Part shown: piece by piece, positions 47,300 through 56,042 of the stretch
Position numbering within the stretch: position 1 is the stretch's first letter
Layout of the letters: each line of letters opens with the position of its first letter
Assembly (NCBI GenBank): GCA_049647585.1
Contig: JBARXY010000007.1
Span: 1-64,000, forward strand
Length of the DNA stretch: 64,000 bases
Reading direction: 5' to 3'
Origin: JAGQSZ01 sp049647585
GTDB lineage: Bacteria > Actinomycetota > Acidimicrobiia > Acidimicrobiales > Microtrichaceae
Notes under the pieces: model-generated
What the model was told of the DNA's origin: nothing
Database searches by the model: none
What the model saw: only the letters and a program-made list of their open reading frames with translations
Made by a program: the position numbers and the translations under genes

Positions 47300-49351
47300 G
47301 TGAAGAGAATTCGTATTGTGTCGGCGATCAGCGTCATTTCGTTGCTGGTCATGGCCGGCTTCAGCGGGAGTGCTGGGGCTGACCCGGCAGCCGCCGGGCC
47401 TCCCACTGCCTCAGTAGCTGCCCAGCCGGACTACCGGCCGCTCGACCCCGCCCGCTTGGCAGATACCAGGTCCGGTCGACCGACCATCGACAACCTGTTC
47501 CGTGGTTCAGGACTTGTGACGCCGACCTCTCCTCTGGTGCTCACGGTCGGGGGACGCGGTGGAGTTCCGGCGACCGGCGTGGCCGGAGTGGCACTGAACG
47601 TCACCGCGACCGGCGCTCCGATTTCGGGCTACGTGACCGTCTATCCGACCGGTCAGCCTCGGCCCAAGGCGTCAAATATCAACTTCGACCGGAACAAGAC
47701 CGTCGCCAACTCAGTGATCGCGACCCTGAGCGGCGCCAACCAGGTGACGATTTTCAGTTCGTCCCCCGCCCACATCATCGTGGACGTCTCCGGGTACTTC
47801 ACCGCCGGAGGAATCACTGCACTGTTGCCGGCCCGATTGGCGGACACCCGTTCAAACGGGACTTCGGTGGATGGCAGCTTCATCCGCAGCGGTCCGATCT
47901 CATACAGCAAGAACCTCCAGCTGACCGTCCTGGGCAGAGGCGGCGTGCCTGCTAGCAACGTCGCGGCAGTCGCCCTGAACGTTGTCGCCGTCAACCCGGT
48001 CAGCGATGGATACCTGACCGTGTTCCCAACCGGGACGACCCGTCCGAATGCTTCGAACGTCAACTTCGGGCCGGGCCAGACCATTTCCAATTCGGTGGTC
48101 GTCAAAGTCGGCTCCGCAGGCCAGGTAACGGTCCTCACATCGAGCCGGGCGACGAACGTCGTAGTGGACGTAACCGGGTACTTCACCACTGGTTCGTCCT
48201 ATGTAGCGCTGAACCCAGCAAGGTTCGCCGACACCAGACCGACCGGTTCAACCGTCGCTGGCCCGTCCTTCGCTCCCAGTTACAACTCATCCAGAGTGGG
48301 TCCGGTCGGGACCCGGACCAGGAACGGCGATCAGATCGACATAGTCGTCTCCAGCCGAGGTTCGATACCCGCCAGCGACACCGGTGCGGTCATCATGAAC
48401 GTGACGGTCACAGCGCCGAGCACTAGCGGATACCTGACCGTTTTTCCCACCGATTCAAGACGGCCCACGGCATCGACGGTCAACTTCGATGCAGGGAAGA
48501 CCGTACCAAACATGGTCATTGCCAAGGTCGGTAGGGGTGGCGGCGTCTCCGTCCTTTCTTCGGCCCAGGGCGCGCACGTCGTGGTCGACATTCTCGGCTA
48601 TCTGCCCGGTGTGTCGACTGCCGGGACTCCCACCACGTGGACATCGATAATGCGGGACTTCGTGAACATGCCGCTCAGCTACGACCGCTGTTATCCGATC
48701 GGGTACAAGATCAATCCGGCCGGCGCTCCAACCGGTTGGATTGCAGACATCAAGGCGGCGTTTGCCACGATCACCGCGTCAACCGGGCTGGTCTTTAGCG
48801 ACCTCGGGACGACGACCGAGGCCCCGACTCCGGGTAGGGAATCGTTCGATGTCAACGACAATCTGAAGCCGATTCTGGTGGCATTTACCACGGAGTCGGT
48901 GATTCCGGACCTCGGCGGGAGCGTCGTCGGTGTCGCCGGATCCAACTCACTTGGCGGGTTCGACAGCACAGGCACCTTCTACCTGCCCGAGCAGTTCATA
49001 ACCGGAGACGCCTACTTCGATCGTGATGCCGCAATCCCGAGCGGCTTCGGTGCGGGGCAGTTCGGCGTCCTGGCACTTCACGAACTGGGCCACGTCGTAG
49101 GCCTCGGCCATGTGGACAACACCGATGAGATCATGAATCCGTTCCTGATCAGCCGGGCCGCCTATTACGGGACCGGTGACCTCGACGGGCTCGGCATCCT
49201 CTACAAGACCCAGAGCTGCCCGCAGTCGCCCGCCACATACTTGTCGGCGGTATGGGGACCTGACTCTGCCGCTTCGATGTTGGGCAAGCTCGACGGCTCC
49301 GGTCTCGAAGCGACAGACCTGGACATCAACCGTCGGGTAATCGTCGACTGA
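47300..49351 (+). CDS. secreted metalloprotease-like protein with three N-terminal repeats
   Basis: A 683-residue exported protein. A signal peptide is present (about residues 1-28, VSAISVISLLVMAGFSGSAGA). Three repeats of about 130 residues span 40-435, each opening with PARLADTR (PARFADTR in the third) and containing GGVPA, a GYLTVFPTG-like strand and a VVDVTGYF-like end; this is a common actinobacterial surface module. The C-terminal 240 residues carry the zinc motif HELGHVVGLGH (H594, E595, H598, H604) and a Met-turn (EIMNPF), typical of matrixin-like metzincins. GTG 47300 follows GGGGGAGGAA. It probably anchors to or trims surface material; substrate unknown. Confidence 0.88.
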   Translation: MKRIRIVSAISVISLLVMAGFSGSAGADPAAAGPPTASVAAQPDYRPLDPARLADTRSGRPTIDNLFRGSGLVTPTSPLVLTVGGRGGVPATGVAGVALNVTATGAPISGYVTVYPTGQPRPKASNINFDRNKTVANSVIATLSGANQVTIFSSSPAHIIVDVSGYFTAGGITALLPARLADTRSNGTSVDGSFIRSGPISYSKNLQLTVLGRGGVPASNVAAVALNVVAVNPVSDGYLTVFPTGTTRPNASNVNFGPGQTISNSVVVKVGSAGQVTVLTSSRATNVVVDVTGYFTTGSSYVALNPARFADTRPTGSTVAGPSFAPSYNSSRVGPVGTRTRNGDQIDIVVSSRGSIPASDTGAVIMNVTVTAPSTSGYLTVFPTDSRRPTASTVNFDAGKTVPNMVIAKVGRGGGVSVLSSAQGAHVVVDILGYLPGVSTAGTPTTWTSIMRDFVNMPLSYDRCYPIGYKINPAGAPTGWIADIKAAFATITASTGLVFSDLGTTTEAPTPGRESFDVNDNLKPILVAFTTESVIPDLGGSVVGVAGSNSLGGFDSTGTFYLPEQFITGDAYFDRDAAIPSGFGAGQFGVLALHELGHVVGLGHVDNTDEIMNPFLISRAAYYGTGDLDGLGILYKTQSCPQSPATYLSAVWGPDSAASMLGKLDGSGLEATDLDINRRVIVD

Positions 49352-49412
49352 CTAGTCCGAGAGTCAGCGCAATGAGGTCAATACAGCGAAGCTCGGAGGT
49401 GGATGCCGTCTG

Positions 49413-50192
49413 TCAGTCGTCGCCTAGGTCCGCGGGAACGTGATTCAGTTCGGCAATTGCCATGTAGCCAAGGCTGACTCTGTTAGCACTTCGAGGAAAA
49501 TCGGGCGATACATCTCTGATCGATAGCAGTACCCGCTCGATCGTTGAAAGCAGCGCGAGGATAATGCGTCCAACTTTCCTTGATCTCGAGCGGAGCATCG
49601 CTTGCCTCAAAAACATACAAATAGCGGTCAACGCAAAATTGCTCAGCAGAGCCAGCAGTCCACCCTTCGCAGTGAGGTTTGTCACCGTCAGGCCCCTAGC
49701 TTCTAGCGATGCCGTCAAACCGTGATGCGTGAACCGTCGATGGTCGTGGGGTGGCTCATGTGTCGGATAGAAGTACGGAACTGTGATGATGACGTTTCCG
49801 CCAGGAGCTAGAACTCTTCTGATTTCGTGCATCGACGCTTCGAAGTCGGTTACGTGTTCCAGCACTTCGGTGGCAACGACGACATCGAACGATCCGTCTT
49901 GGAATGGAAGCATTTCGGCCCCGGTGATGACCGATAGTCCGGGGTGAGCCGCAATGTCAGTGGTGACCACGAAATCACAACGTGAGGAGTACCACGCCGC
50001 ATACGGGCTGTTGCCAGCACCGAGGTCAAGGACTCTGCCTCGAAACAGGTCCATGTGACGCCGCAGGTATTCGCCAACGATTACTCCCGGAAACAGCGAT
50101 GCTGTTGTCAGCGGGTCGGGACACGGTGCACCACGGATGATCCGACAGGTCCCTTGTCTCTCTCTGACTCGATCTGAAGACTTGGTACTCAC
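49413..50192 (-). CDS. class I SAM-dependent methyltransferase
   Basis: A 259-residue protein. Motif I (VLDLGAGNSPYAAWY, around residue 54), the acidic strand end (TTDIA), and motifs II-III (FDVVVATEVLEHVTD, GGNVIITVPYFYP) define a methyltransferase_11-type fold. The last 80 residues include a hydrophobic stretch (LLALLSNFALTAICMFL) that may contact the membrane. Its start overlaps the stop of the aminotransferase gene (ATGA), so it belongs to the same sugar-modifying module. Its codons look less GC-rich than those of the rml genes. Confidence 0.87.
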   Translation of the reverse strand: MSTKSSDRVRERQGTCRIIRGAPCPDPLTTASLFPGVIVGEYLRRHMDLFRGRVLDLGAGNSPYAAWYSSRCDFVVTTDIAAHPGLSVITGAEMLPFQDGSFDVVVATEVLEHVTDFEASMHEIRRVLAPGGNVIITVPYFYPTHEPPHDHRRFTHHGLTASLEARGLTVTNLTAKGGLLALLSNFALTAICMFLRQAMLRSRSRKVGRIILALLSTIERVLLSIRDVSPDFPRSANRVSLGYMAIAELNHVPADLGDD

Positions 50193-51319
50193 GATGTGAA
50201 CGAGGTAACTACTTCGAGCACCCTGTCGACTTCGCCATTTGTCAGATCCGGGTAGAGCGGCAGTCTCGCCAGCCGAGAAGCGACGGAATCCGTCACCGGG
50301 AGATCTCCGACGTGTCCCAATTCCTGTGCAATTCGAGTCGAGTGAAGCGGCACGTAGTGGAAAGCCGACCCAACATTGTTGGCCTTCATGTGGTCTAGGA
50401 AGTCGTGTCGCTTGCCGGCCGAGGGAAGAAGGATATGGAACAGGTGGGCTGCATGAGTTGAATCCTCGTGTGGCGCCGGAAGCTGGATACCTTCACTCTG
50501 CGCCCATGACTCAAGCTCGGTCTTGTATCTGGACCAGATCCTGTGCCGAGACTTCTGTACATACTCGAATGCCGAAAGCTGGGCGCCCAGCATCGCCGCA
50601 AGGACTTCACTGAGCAGGTAGCTGGAGCCGATCTCGACCCAGGAGTACTTGTCGATGTCGCCGCGCATGAAGGCCCGCCGATTAGTTCCTTTTTCTCGGA
50701 GTATCTCCGCTCTGTGCACCAGGGAGGGATCGTTGATGAGGAGCGCGCCACCTTCCCCACATTGGAAATTCTTCGTGTCGTGAAAACTCAGGGCCGCCAA
50801 GGATCCGATCGAGCCGAGTGGGCGGTCCTTCCAGGTCCCGCCGAGGCCGTGGGCGTTGTCCTCTATGACGGGCACACCATGCTTATTGCCCAGGGCCAGT
50901 AGCTGATCCATCTCGCAGCTGACTCCTGCATAGTGGACCACCACGATCGCCTTGGTTCTGGGCGTGATGGCGGAAGCCGTAGCGGCTGGATCGATGTTCA
51001 ATGTCACGGGATCGACATCCACGAAGACGGGCTTGGCTCCGCGTAGGACGTAAGCGTTGGCGGTCGAGACGAACGTGAACGAAGGCATGATCACCTCATC
51101 GCCCGGTTCGATGTCCAACAGCAGGCCCGATAATTCGAGCGCATGCGTACACGATGGTGTCAGTAGAACTGACGGCGAAGCGGTGAGGTGACTGAGCTCG
51201 GCTGCGACCGCCTCTGAATACGGGCCATCCCCGTGGAAGTGGCCCGATGCGAGGGCTTTTGCAATGTGAGCTTCCTCATTACCTGTGAGGTATGGTCGGT
51301 GAAATCGTACTGGTGACAC
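50189..51319 (-). CDS. DegT/DnrJ/EryC1/StrS sugar aminotransferase (WecE-like)
   Basis: A 376-residue PLP enzyme that converts a nucleotide-linked keto sugar into an amino sugar. The N-terminal RFHRPYLTGNEE, the PSFTFVSTANA block, EDNAHGLGG (PLP Asp) and SFHDTKNFQCGEGG with Schiff-base Lys183 are close to dTDP-4-amino-4,6-dideoxygalactose transaminase. RmlA and RmlB of this window could supply dTDP-4-keto-6-deoxyglucose as substrate. GTG 51319 is chosen because the family starts at this motif; longer in-frame starts would run into the divergent acyltransferase gene. Confidence 0.92.
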   Translation of the reverse strand: MSPVRFHRPYLTGNEEAHIAKALASGHFHGDGPYSEAVAAELSHLTASPSVLLTPSCTHALELSGLLLDIEPGDEVIMPSFTFVSTANAYVLRGAKPVFVDVDPVTLNIDPAATASAITPRTKAIVVVHYAGVSCEMDQLLALGNKHGVPVIEDNAHGLGGTWKDRPLGSIGSLAALSFHDTKNFQCGEGGALLINDPSLVHRAEILREKGTNRRAFMRGDIDKYSWVEIGSSYLLSEVLAAMLGAQLSAFEYVQKSRHRIWSRYKTELESWAQSEGIQLPAPHEDSTHAAHLFHILLPSAGKRHDFLDHMKANNVGSAFHYVPLHSTRIAQELGHVGDLPVTDSVASRLARLPLYPDLTNGEVDRVLEVVTSFTS

Positions 51320-51377
51320 TTGCGTCCCGAGGTTTTGATGGAGCCGATCTGTCACGGCCGGTGGTGTAACGCTAGCA

Positions 51378-51995
51378 ATGTTGATGGGAGCTCCCCGTAC
51401 TGTGAGGGATAGATCGGTGAGCAGCTCACGGATACGACATGGCGTGTTGATTTTCGTTGATCGGTGCCTGGCGTGGGTGCCGGACCCTCGATCAAGAGCC
51501 AGGATCCTGAAGCTTCTAGGAGCCTCTGTCGGGCGGAATGTCCGAGTACATGCAATACGTCTCATCAATCTCGATCAGGGCCTGTCGAACCTGATACTTG
51601 GCGACGACGTGCACGTCGGAGCCGAATGCTTGTTGGATCTCAAGAACCAAGTTCGGATAGGCGCTGGCGCCGTGCTGGGACCCCGTGTGATGGTTCTGAC
51701 CCACCAGGACGCGGGATTGCACCACGGGGCGCCCGTGGCCAATGTAATCGGAACCTTCGACCGGCCGACAACGGTCGGCGAGGGCGCTTTCATCGGCGCC
51801 GGGGCGACGCTCCTGTGTGGCGTCGAGGTGGGTGCACATGCAGTGGTCGGCGCGGGAGCAGTGGTCACCGAGGACGTGGAATTCGGAGCTGTTGTCGGCG
51901 GCGTACCTGCCCGACGGATCGGCTCCATCGCCGATCAGCTTCTAGCTCAGGGGATCCGCGGACCTCTCGATTCGACCTGCAGCGGTGAGTCTTGA
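51378..51995 (+). CDS. hexapeptide-repeat acyltransferase
   Basis: The 205-residue protein contains isoleucine-patch repeats from about residue 70 to 185 (LILGDDVHVGAECLLDL, VRIGAGAVLGPRVMVLTHQD with the catalytic His, VGEGAFIGAGATLLCGVEVG, VVGAGAVVTEDV). It ends with the typical GVPARRIG. It likely acetylates a sugar, perhaps the amino sugar made by the divergent WecE-like enzyme. The N-terminal helix (VLIFVDRCLAWV) may associate with membranes. ATG 51384 (two codons later) is an equally good start. The stop overlaps the start of the next gene. Confidence 0.9.
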   Translation: MLMGAPRTVRDRSVSSSRIRHGVLIFVDRCLAWVPDPRSRARILKLLGASVGRNVRVHAIRLINLDQGLSNLILGDDVHVGAECLLDLKNQVRIGAGAVLGPRVMVLTHQDAGLHHGAPVANVIGTFDRPTTVGEGAFIGAGATLLCGVEVGAHAVVGAGAVVTEDVEFGAVVGGVPARRIGSIADQLLAQGIRGPLDSTCSGES

Positions 51996-53173
51996 GAAGG
52001 CGTGGTGTCACAGCACCATCCGATCGCAATGAGCGGCCTCGGATCATGGTCGCTACGAGTTCGTTTCCGGCATCCGACTCCGACTCACGCAACGCCGGGG
52101 TGTTCGTAGTCGATTTGGCCAGGATGCTCAACGAAGCAGGATGCGATGTCACCGTGATTTCGCCTCAGCGTACGACGGTGAGCGGCCCGTTCGACACCCT
52201 GTCCTTTCCCAGGCTGGGCTCGGAGCCGAGCCTGTCCCATCTGAATCCTCGTACGCCCGGCGGTGCGCTGAAGCTGGCGTCGGTGCTGCTGGGCGGCATT
52301 GTTCAGATGCCTCGTCAGGCTCGCCTACGACGAATTGATCACATTCTTGCCCTCTGGGCGGTCCCATCCGGACTGCTCGCTCTGGTTTCGAAGTTTGTGT
52401 TCTGCAAGCACTATTCCGTCTGGACGCTGGGATCGGACATCTGGCGGATCCGTGACTATCCGGGTGGCAGAAAGCTGCTGCGCCTCGTCCTGCGACAGGC
52501 CGACCATGTCTACGCCGATGGGATGGGACTTGCAGAGGACACATCGGCAATCTCTGGTAGCAGAACTGACTTTCTAGCCACGAGCAGGGTTCTTCTGCCA
52601 GCGTCGCGCAAGTTGTGGGCAGACCAATTCCGCCACGTCGTGACGATCGCCAGGTTCCATGAGCACAAAGGCGTTGACGTGCTCATTGACGCGGTTGCCT
52701 CGATGCCCCCGGAGTTACGGTCCGGTATCCGCGTCCATATCTTCGGAGATGGCCCGATGCGCGGTCAGCTCGAAAGATCGGTGAATGAGAACTCATTGGG
52801 TCAGATTGTCCACTTCGAGGGATTCGCAGATGGTCAACAGGCAGCGGATGCCCTGCGCAGCGCTGATCTTGCAGTCGTCCCCTCAAGGGTCGAGAGCATT
52901 CCCCTGATCCTCTCCGATATCTGCAATGCCGACGCCCCGATGGTCGTTACCGATGCTGGCGACATGGGAACTCTCGTGTCGAAATTCGGTGCTGGGCTGG
53001 TCGCAGTGGCTGGCGACAGTGGCTCGTTGCGTAATCAGATGGTTTCGGCCCTCACCTCTGATCTGGATGTAGCCACGAAGGCAAGATCCGATCTGGCTGA
53101 GCATCTTTCACTCCGCAGGAGCGTGATTCGGTTCCTGGACGACCTCTCGATCGGGGCTGCTCGAACCGAGTAG
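51992..53173 (+). CDS. GT4 glycosyltransferase
   Basis: A GT-B enzyme of 393 aa. The N-terminal pattern RIMVATSSFPASDSDSRNAGVFV, the opening of the second Rossmann domain (VVTIARFHEHKGVDVLIDA), and the donor-binding EX7E-type region (VPSRVESIPLILSD) are GT4 features. TTG 51992 overlaps the acyltransferase stop (TTGA), favouring coupled translation; ATG 52046 is the alternative. The 3' end overlaps the convergent flippase-like gene by 66 bp. Confidence 0.88.
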   Translation: MRRRGVTAPSDRNERPRIMVATSSFPASDSDSRNAGVFVVDLARMLNEAGCDVTVISPQRTTVSGPFDTLSFPRLGSEPSLSHLNPRTPGGALKLASVLLGGIVQMPRQARLRRIDHILALWAVPSGLLALVSKFVFCKHYSVWTLGSDIWRIRDYPGGRKLLRLVLRQADHVYADGMGLAEDTSAISGSRTDFLATSRVLLPASRKLWADQFRHVVTIARFHEHKGVDVLIDAVASMPPELRSGIRVHIFGDGPMRGQLERSVNENSLGQIVHFEGFADGQQAADALRSADLAVVPSRVESIPLILSDICNADAPMVVTDAGDMGTLVSKFGAGLVAVAGDSGSLRNQMVSALTSDLDVATKARSDLAEHLSLRRSVIRFLDDLSIGAARTE

Positions 53174-54082
53174 TTTGCGACCTGGTCGGGTGACCGCCAG
53201 CCCGGCACCCAGAAGTCCGAGTCCCACCAGGAAGCACACTCGGTCCACCGCTCCGATGAGAATCCCAAGGGAAACGGCGAGCCCAACCAGCGGGCTGACA
53301 GCCCCGGAGAACGCCTCACGGATTCCGAGACCTCCGGGAAATATCCCAGTTGCTGTGGCTGCAACCGAAGCGGCTGTCAGGCCGGCGACGGCGCCAATCG
53401 AAAGCGTATGACCCAGGACAAGAGCGGCGATGAATATCCGTAGCCCTGTCACAGCGGCCACGAACGTCTCGCCCAAGAGAAGTCGCCCGGTCGCAGCGGC
53501 CGGATCATCGGTGACTCTTGCCATGAGTCGGATTGACGCCACTGAACATGCGACTCCGCCAAGAAGGGCGGCGACCCCAGCTATCGGGTTGCCGGTGAGG
53601 AGCAGAATGATTCCCGTCAAGGTTCCGGTAACCGACAGGAAGGCGAATCCTTGACCACCCATTGCCGTGACAAGTTCCCGATAGCCAGCACCGGCAAGTC
53701 GAAGGCTCGCGGATCGGACAAGCATCGATCCAGGGATCGGCAACAGGTTCGATAGTGAAGATAGGAAGCTGACGCGAAAAGTCTCGCTGGTTGTCGGTCG
53801 CTGGCCCAACGACCGGGCGACCAGCGCATACTCGACACCATTCGCAGCAAGATTGAGGACTGTCCCAAGGCCTATCAGAACAATCATTGGACCCACGTGG
53901 AGCGTGGTCTTGGGAAGGTGCTTCGCAGCTATGACGCACTGAGCAATGAAAAGAGCGATAGCTAGGGCAAGTGCCACCCACCGGGTCGGACCCGTGGAAA
54001 ACGCACGGAGCCGGCGGACCATCCGTTCAAGAGTCCGAACCCCTTTGCGCGCTGAATTCCTGAGGGCGTCAGAGGCCTGCAT
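53108..54082 (-). CDS. LPG_synthase_TM (UPF0104) membrane protein, second copy
   Basis: A 324-residue protein with about eight membrane segments and a basic N-terminus. The family block FLSSLSNLLPIPGSMLVRSASLRLAG and the later GIFPGGLGIREAFSG define it, related to but clearly different from the copy at 46333. As a stand-alone membrane domain near glycosyltransferases, it may transport a lipid-linked intermediate (inference). It ends inside the convergent GT4 gene. Confidence 0.83.
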   Translation of the reverse strand: MQASDALRNSARKGVRTLERMVRRLRAFSTGPTRWVALALAIALFIAQCVIAAKHLPKTTLHVGPMIVLIGLGTVLNLAANGVEYALVARSLGQRPTTSETFRVSFLSSLSNLLPIPGSMLVRSASLRLAGAGYRELVTAMGGQGFAFLSVTGTLTGIILLLTGNPIAGVAALLGGVACSVASIRLMARVTDDPAAATGRLLLGETFVAAVTGLRIFIAALVLGHTLSIGAVAGLTAASVAATATGIFPGGLGIREAFSGAVSPLVGLAVSLGILIGAVDRVCFLVGLGLLGAGLAVTRPGRKLLGSSSPDREVVQEPNHAPAE

Positions 54083-54223
54083 GCAGATCTGCCTAGTTCT
54101 GGCGGGTGGTCATGTTGGCCTCACTTGGAAATGATGTCATTCCCCGTAATGTCGAAGCGAATGCCTGCCAGTGAGGCCCAGGCCAGTGAGCTGATATTGA
54201 ACAGTGGCAAACCGAGTGGGAGA

Positions 54224-56026
54224 TCAGCCCTCAGAAGCGGAGGCTTCGATAACGACGACCACCTGTCCCGAGGTGACCGATGCTCCGGATTCGACGTTGA
54301 CTGCGGTGACGGTCCCGTCGATGTCTGCGGCGACGTTGTTCTCCATCTTCATGGCTTCGAGTACGACCACCGTGTCACCCTTCGACACCGACTGGCCGAC
54401 TTCGACCTCGACTTTGACGATGGTTCCCTGCATGGGGACAGCGATCTTGCCGCTGCCTGCTGCGCCGCTCGAGGACGAGCCGGAACCGCCGCGCTTGGGG
54501 CGGGACTTCGTGGCCGTACCCGGGCCGCCGACCGGAGCCAGCTGTGATTCCGGAACGTACAGAGAAACGGCGAAGCGCTTGCCGTTCACCTCGACATCGA
54601 CATCCCGCTTGACCTTCGGTTCCGCGGTCTCGTCGGTATCGGAGGTGCCCGGGTCACCGGCACCTGCCTGGCCACCGATACCGGTCAGGTCAAGCGTGTC
54701 CTCGACCCACTTGGTCGTGTGGCGCAGCGCTGCGAAGTCAGGGTGCTTGAGGATCGCAAGGTCGGCAGGGATCGTCGTTGCGACGCCCCGGATCTCGGTT
54801 TCCTCGAGCGCCCGGATCATTCTTGCGATGGCAACTTCACGGTTGCGTCCCCAGACGCAGAGCTTGCCGGTCAGGTTGTCGTAGTACTGGCTGATCTCAT
54901 CGCCCTGCTCGTAGCCGCCGTCCCAGCGCACTCCGTAGCCTGAAGCAACCCGCATCGTGGTGAGCGGACCGGGGGAGGGCAGGAACTTGCCTTCGGCGAC
55001 GTCCTCGGCGTTGATGCGAACCTCGATTGCGTGACCGCGGATCTCGACATCTTCCTGGGTCAGCGGCAGTTCTTCGCCCGCAGCGACCCGAAGCTGTAGC
55101 TCGACCAGATCCAACTCGGTGACGAGTTCGCTCACCGGGTGCTCGACCTGGAGGCGGGTGTTCATCTCGAGATAGAAGAACGATTCGTCCTGGTACAGGA
55201 ACTCGACGGTCCCGGCGTTCTCGTAGTCGCAGCCCTTGGCCACCGCCACGGCGGCCTCGCCCATCTCGACCAGAAGGCGCTCAGGGATACCTGCTGCCGG
55301 CGCTTCCTCGATCAGCTTCTGATGGCGTCGCTGGGCAGAGCAGTCACGGGTTCCGACGTAGATGCAGTTGCCGTGTGAGTCCGCTATCAGCTGGACCTCG
55401 ACGTGGCGTGGTCCCGTCAGGTAGCGCTCCATGTAGCACTCGTCCCGGCCGAAGTATGCGAGCGATTCGCGCTGCGCGGATTCGAGGGCTGATGTCACTT
55501 CTTCGGCAGAGTTGACGACCTTCATGCCGCGGCCACCGCCGCCATAGGCGGCCTTGATCGCGATCGGATAGCCGAACTCTTCACCGAATGCTGCCACCTG
55601 GGACGGGTCGGTGATGATGTCGGTGGTTCCCGGCACGCCGTGGACCCCGACCTTCTCGGCCGCGAGGCGTGCCGAGATCTTGTCGCCCATGACGTCGATC
55701 GCCTCGGGCGGAGGACCAATGAACTTGACGCCCATCTCGGTGATCTGCCGTGCGAAATCACTGTTCTCCGAGAAGAACCCGTAACCCGGATGGACGGCCT
55801 CGGCGCCTGAGCGCTTGATCACATCGAGGATCTTGTCAGCATCGATGTAACTCTCTGCCGCCGTCTGGCCACCCAAGGCGTAGGCCTCATCGGCAAGTCG
55901 GACATGGAGTGCGTCGCGATCAAGATCGGAGTAGACAGCGACGGTGGAGACCCCGAGTTCGCGGCATGCTCGGATGACCCGAACTGCGATTTCTCCACGG
56001 TTGGCGATTAGCACCTTTGAAAACAC
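54224..56026 (-). CDS. acyl-CoA carboxylase alpha subunit (biotin carboxylase plus biotin carrier)
   Basis: A 600-residue actinobacterial AccA-type protein. Residues 1-450 form the biotin carboxylase with the ATP-grasp loop GGGGRGMK. A Gly/Ser/Ala-rich linker lies around 505-525. The C-terminal biotinyl domain has EAMKMEN with the biotinylated Lys560. It carboxylates biotin with bicarbonate and ATP; a separate beta subunit (not in the window) passes CO2 to acetyl- or propionyl-CoA. GTG 56026 faces the GTG of the biotin ligase gene only 16 bp away, with GGGGAA as ribosome site on this strand. Confidence 0.96.
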   Translation of the reverse strand: MFSKVLIANRGEIAVRVIRACRELGVSTVAVYSDLDRDALHVRLADEAYALGGQTAAESYIDADKILDVIKRSGAEAVHPGYGFFSENSDFARQITEMGVKFIGPPPEAIDVMGDKISARLAAEKVGVHGVPGTTDIITDPSQVAAFGEEFGYPIAIKAAYGGGGRGMKVVNSAEEVTSALESAQRESLAYFGRDECYMERYLTGPRHVEVQLIADSHGNCIYVGTRDCSAQRRHQKLIEEAPAAGIPERLLVEMGEAAVAVAKGCDYENAGTVEFLYQDESFFYLEMNTRLQVEHPVSELVTELDLVELQLRVAAGEELPLTQEDVEIRGHAIEVRINAEDVAEGKFLPSPGPLTTMRVASGYGVRWDGGYEQGDEISQYYDNLTGKLCVWGRNREVAIARMIRALEETEIRGVATTIPADLAILKHPDFAALRHTTKWVEDTLDLTGIGGQAGAGDPGTSDTDETAEPKVKRDVDVEVNGKRFAVSLYVPESQLAPVGGPGTATKSRPKRGGSGSSSSGAAGSGKIAVPMQGTIVKVEVEVGQSVSKGDTVVVLEAMKMENNVAADIDGTVTAVNVESGASVTSGQVVVVIEASASEG

Positions 56027-56030
56027 GCTC

Positions 56031-56036
56031 TAACTT
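56031..56036 (+). promoter_or_regulatory. leaderless-type -10 for birA within the 16-bp divergent gap
   Basis: TAACTT ends 6 nt before the birA GTG (56043). The 16 bp between the two start codons must hold elements for both genes, so the promoter sequences extend into the coding regions. Confidence 0.45.
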
Positions 56037-56042
56037 TCCCCT

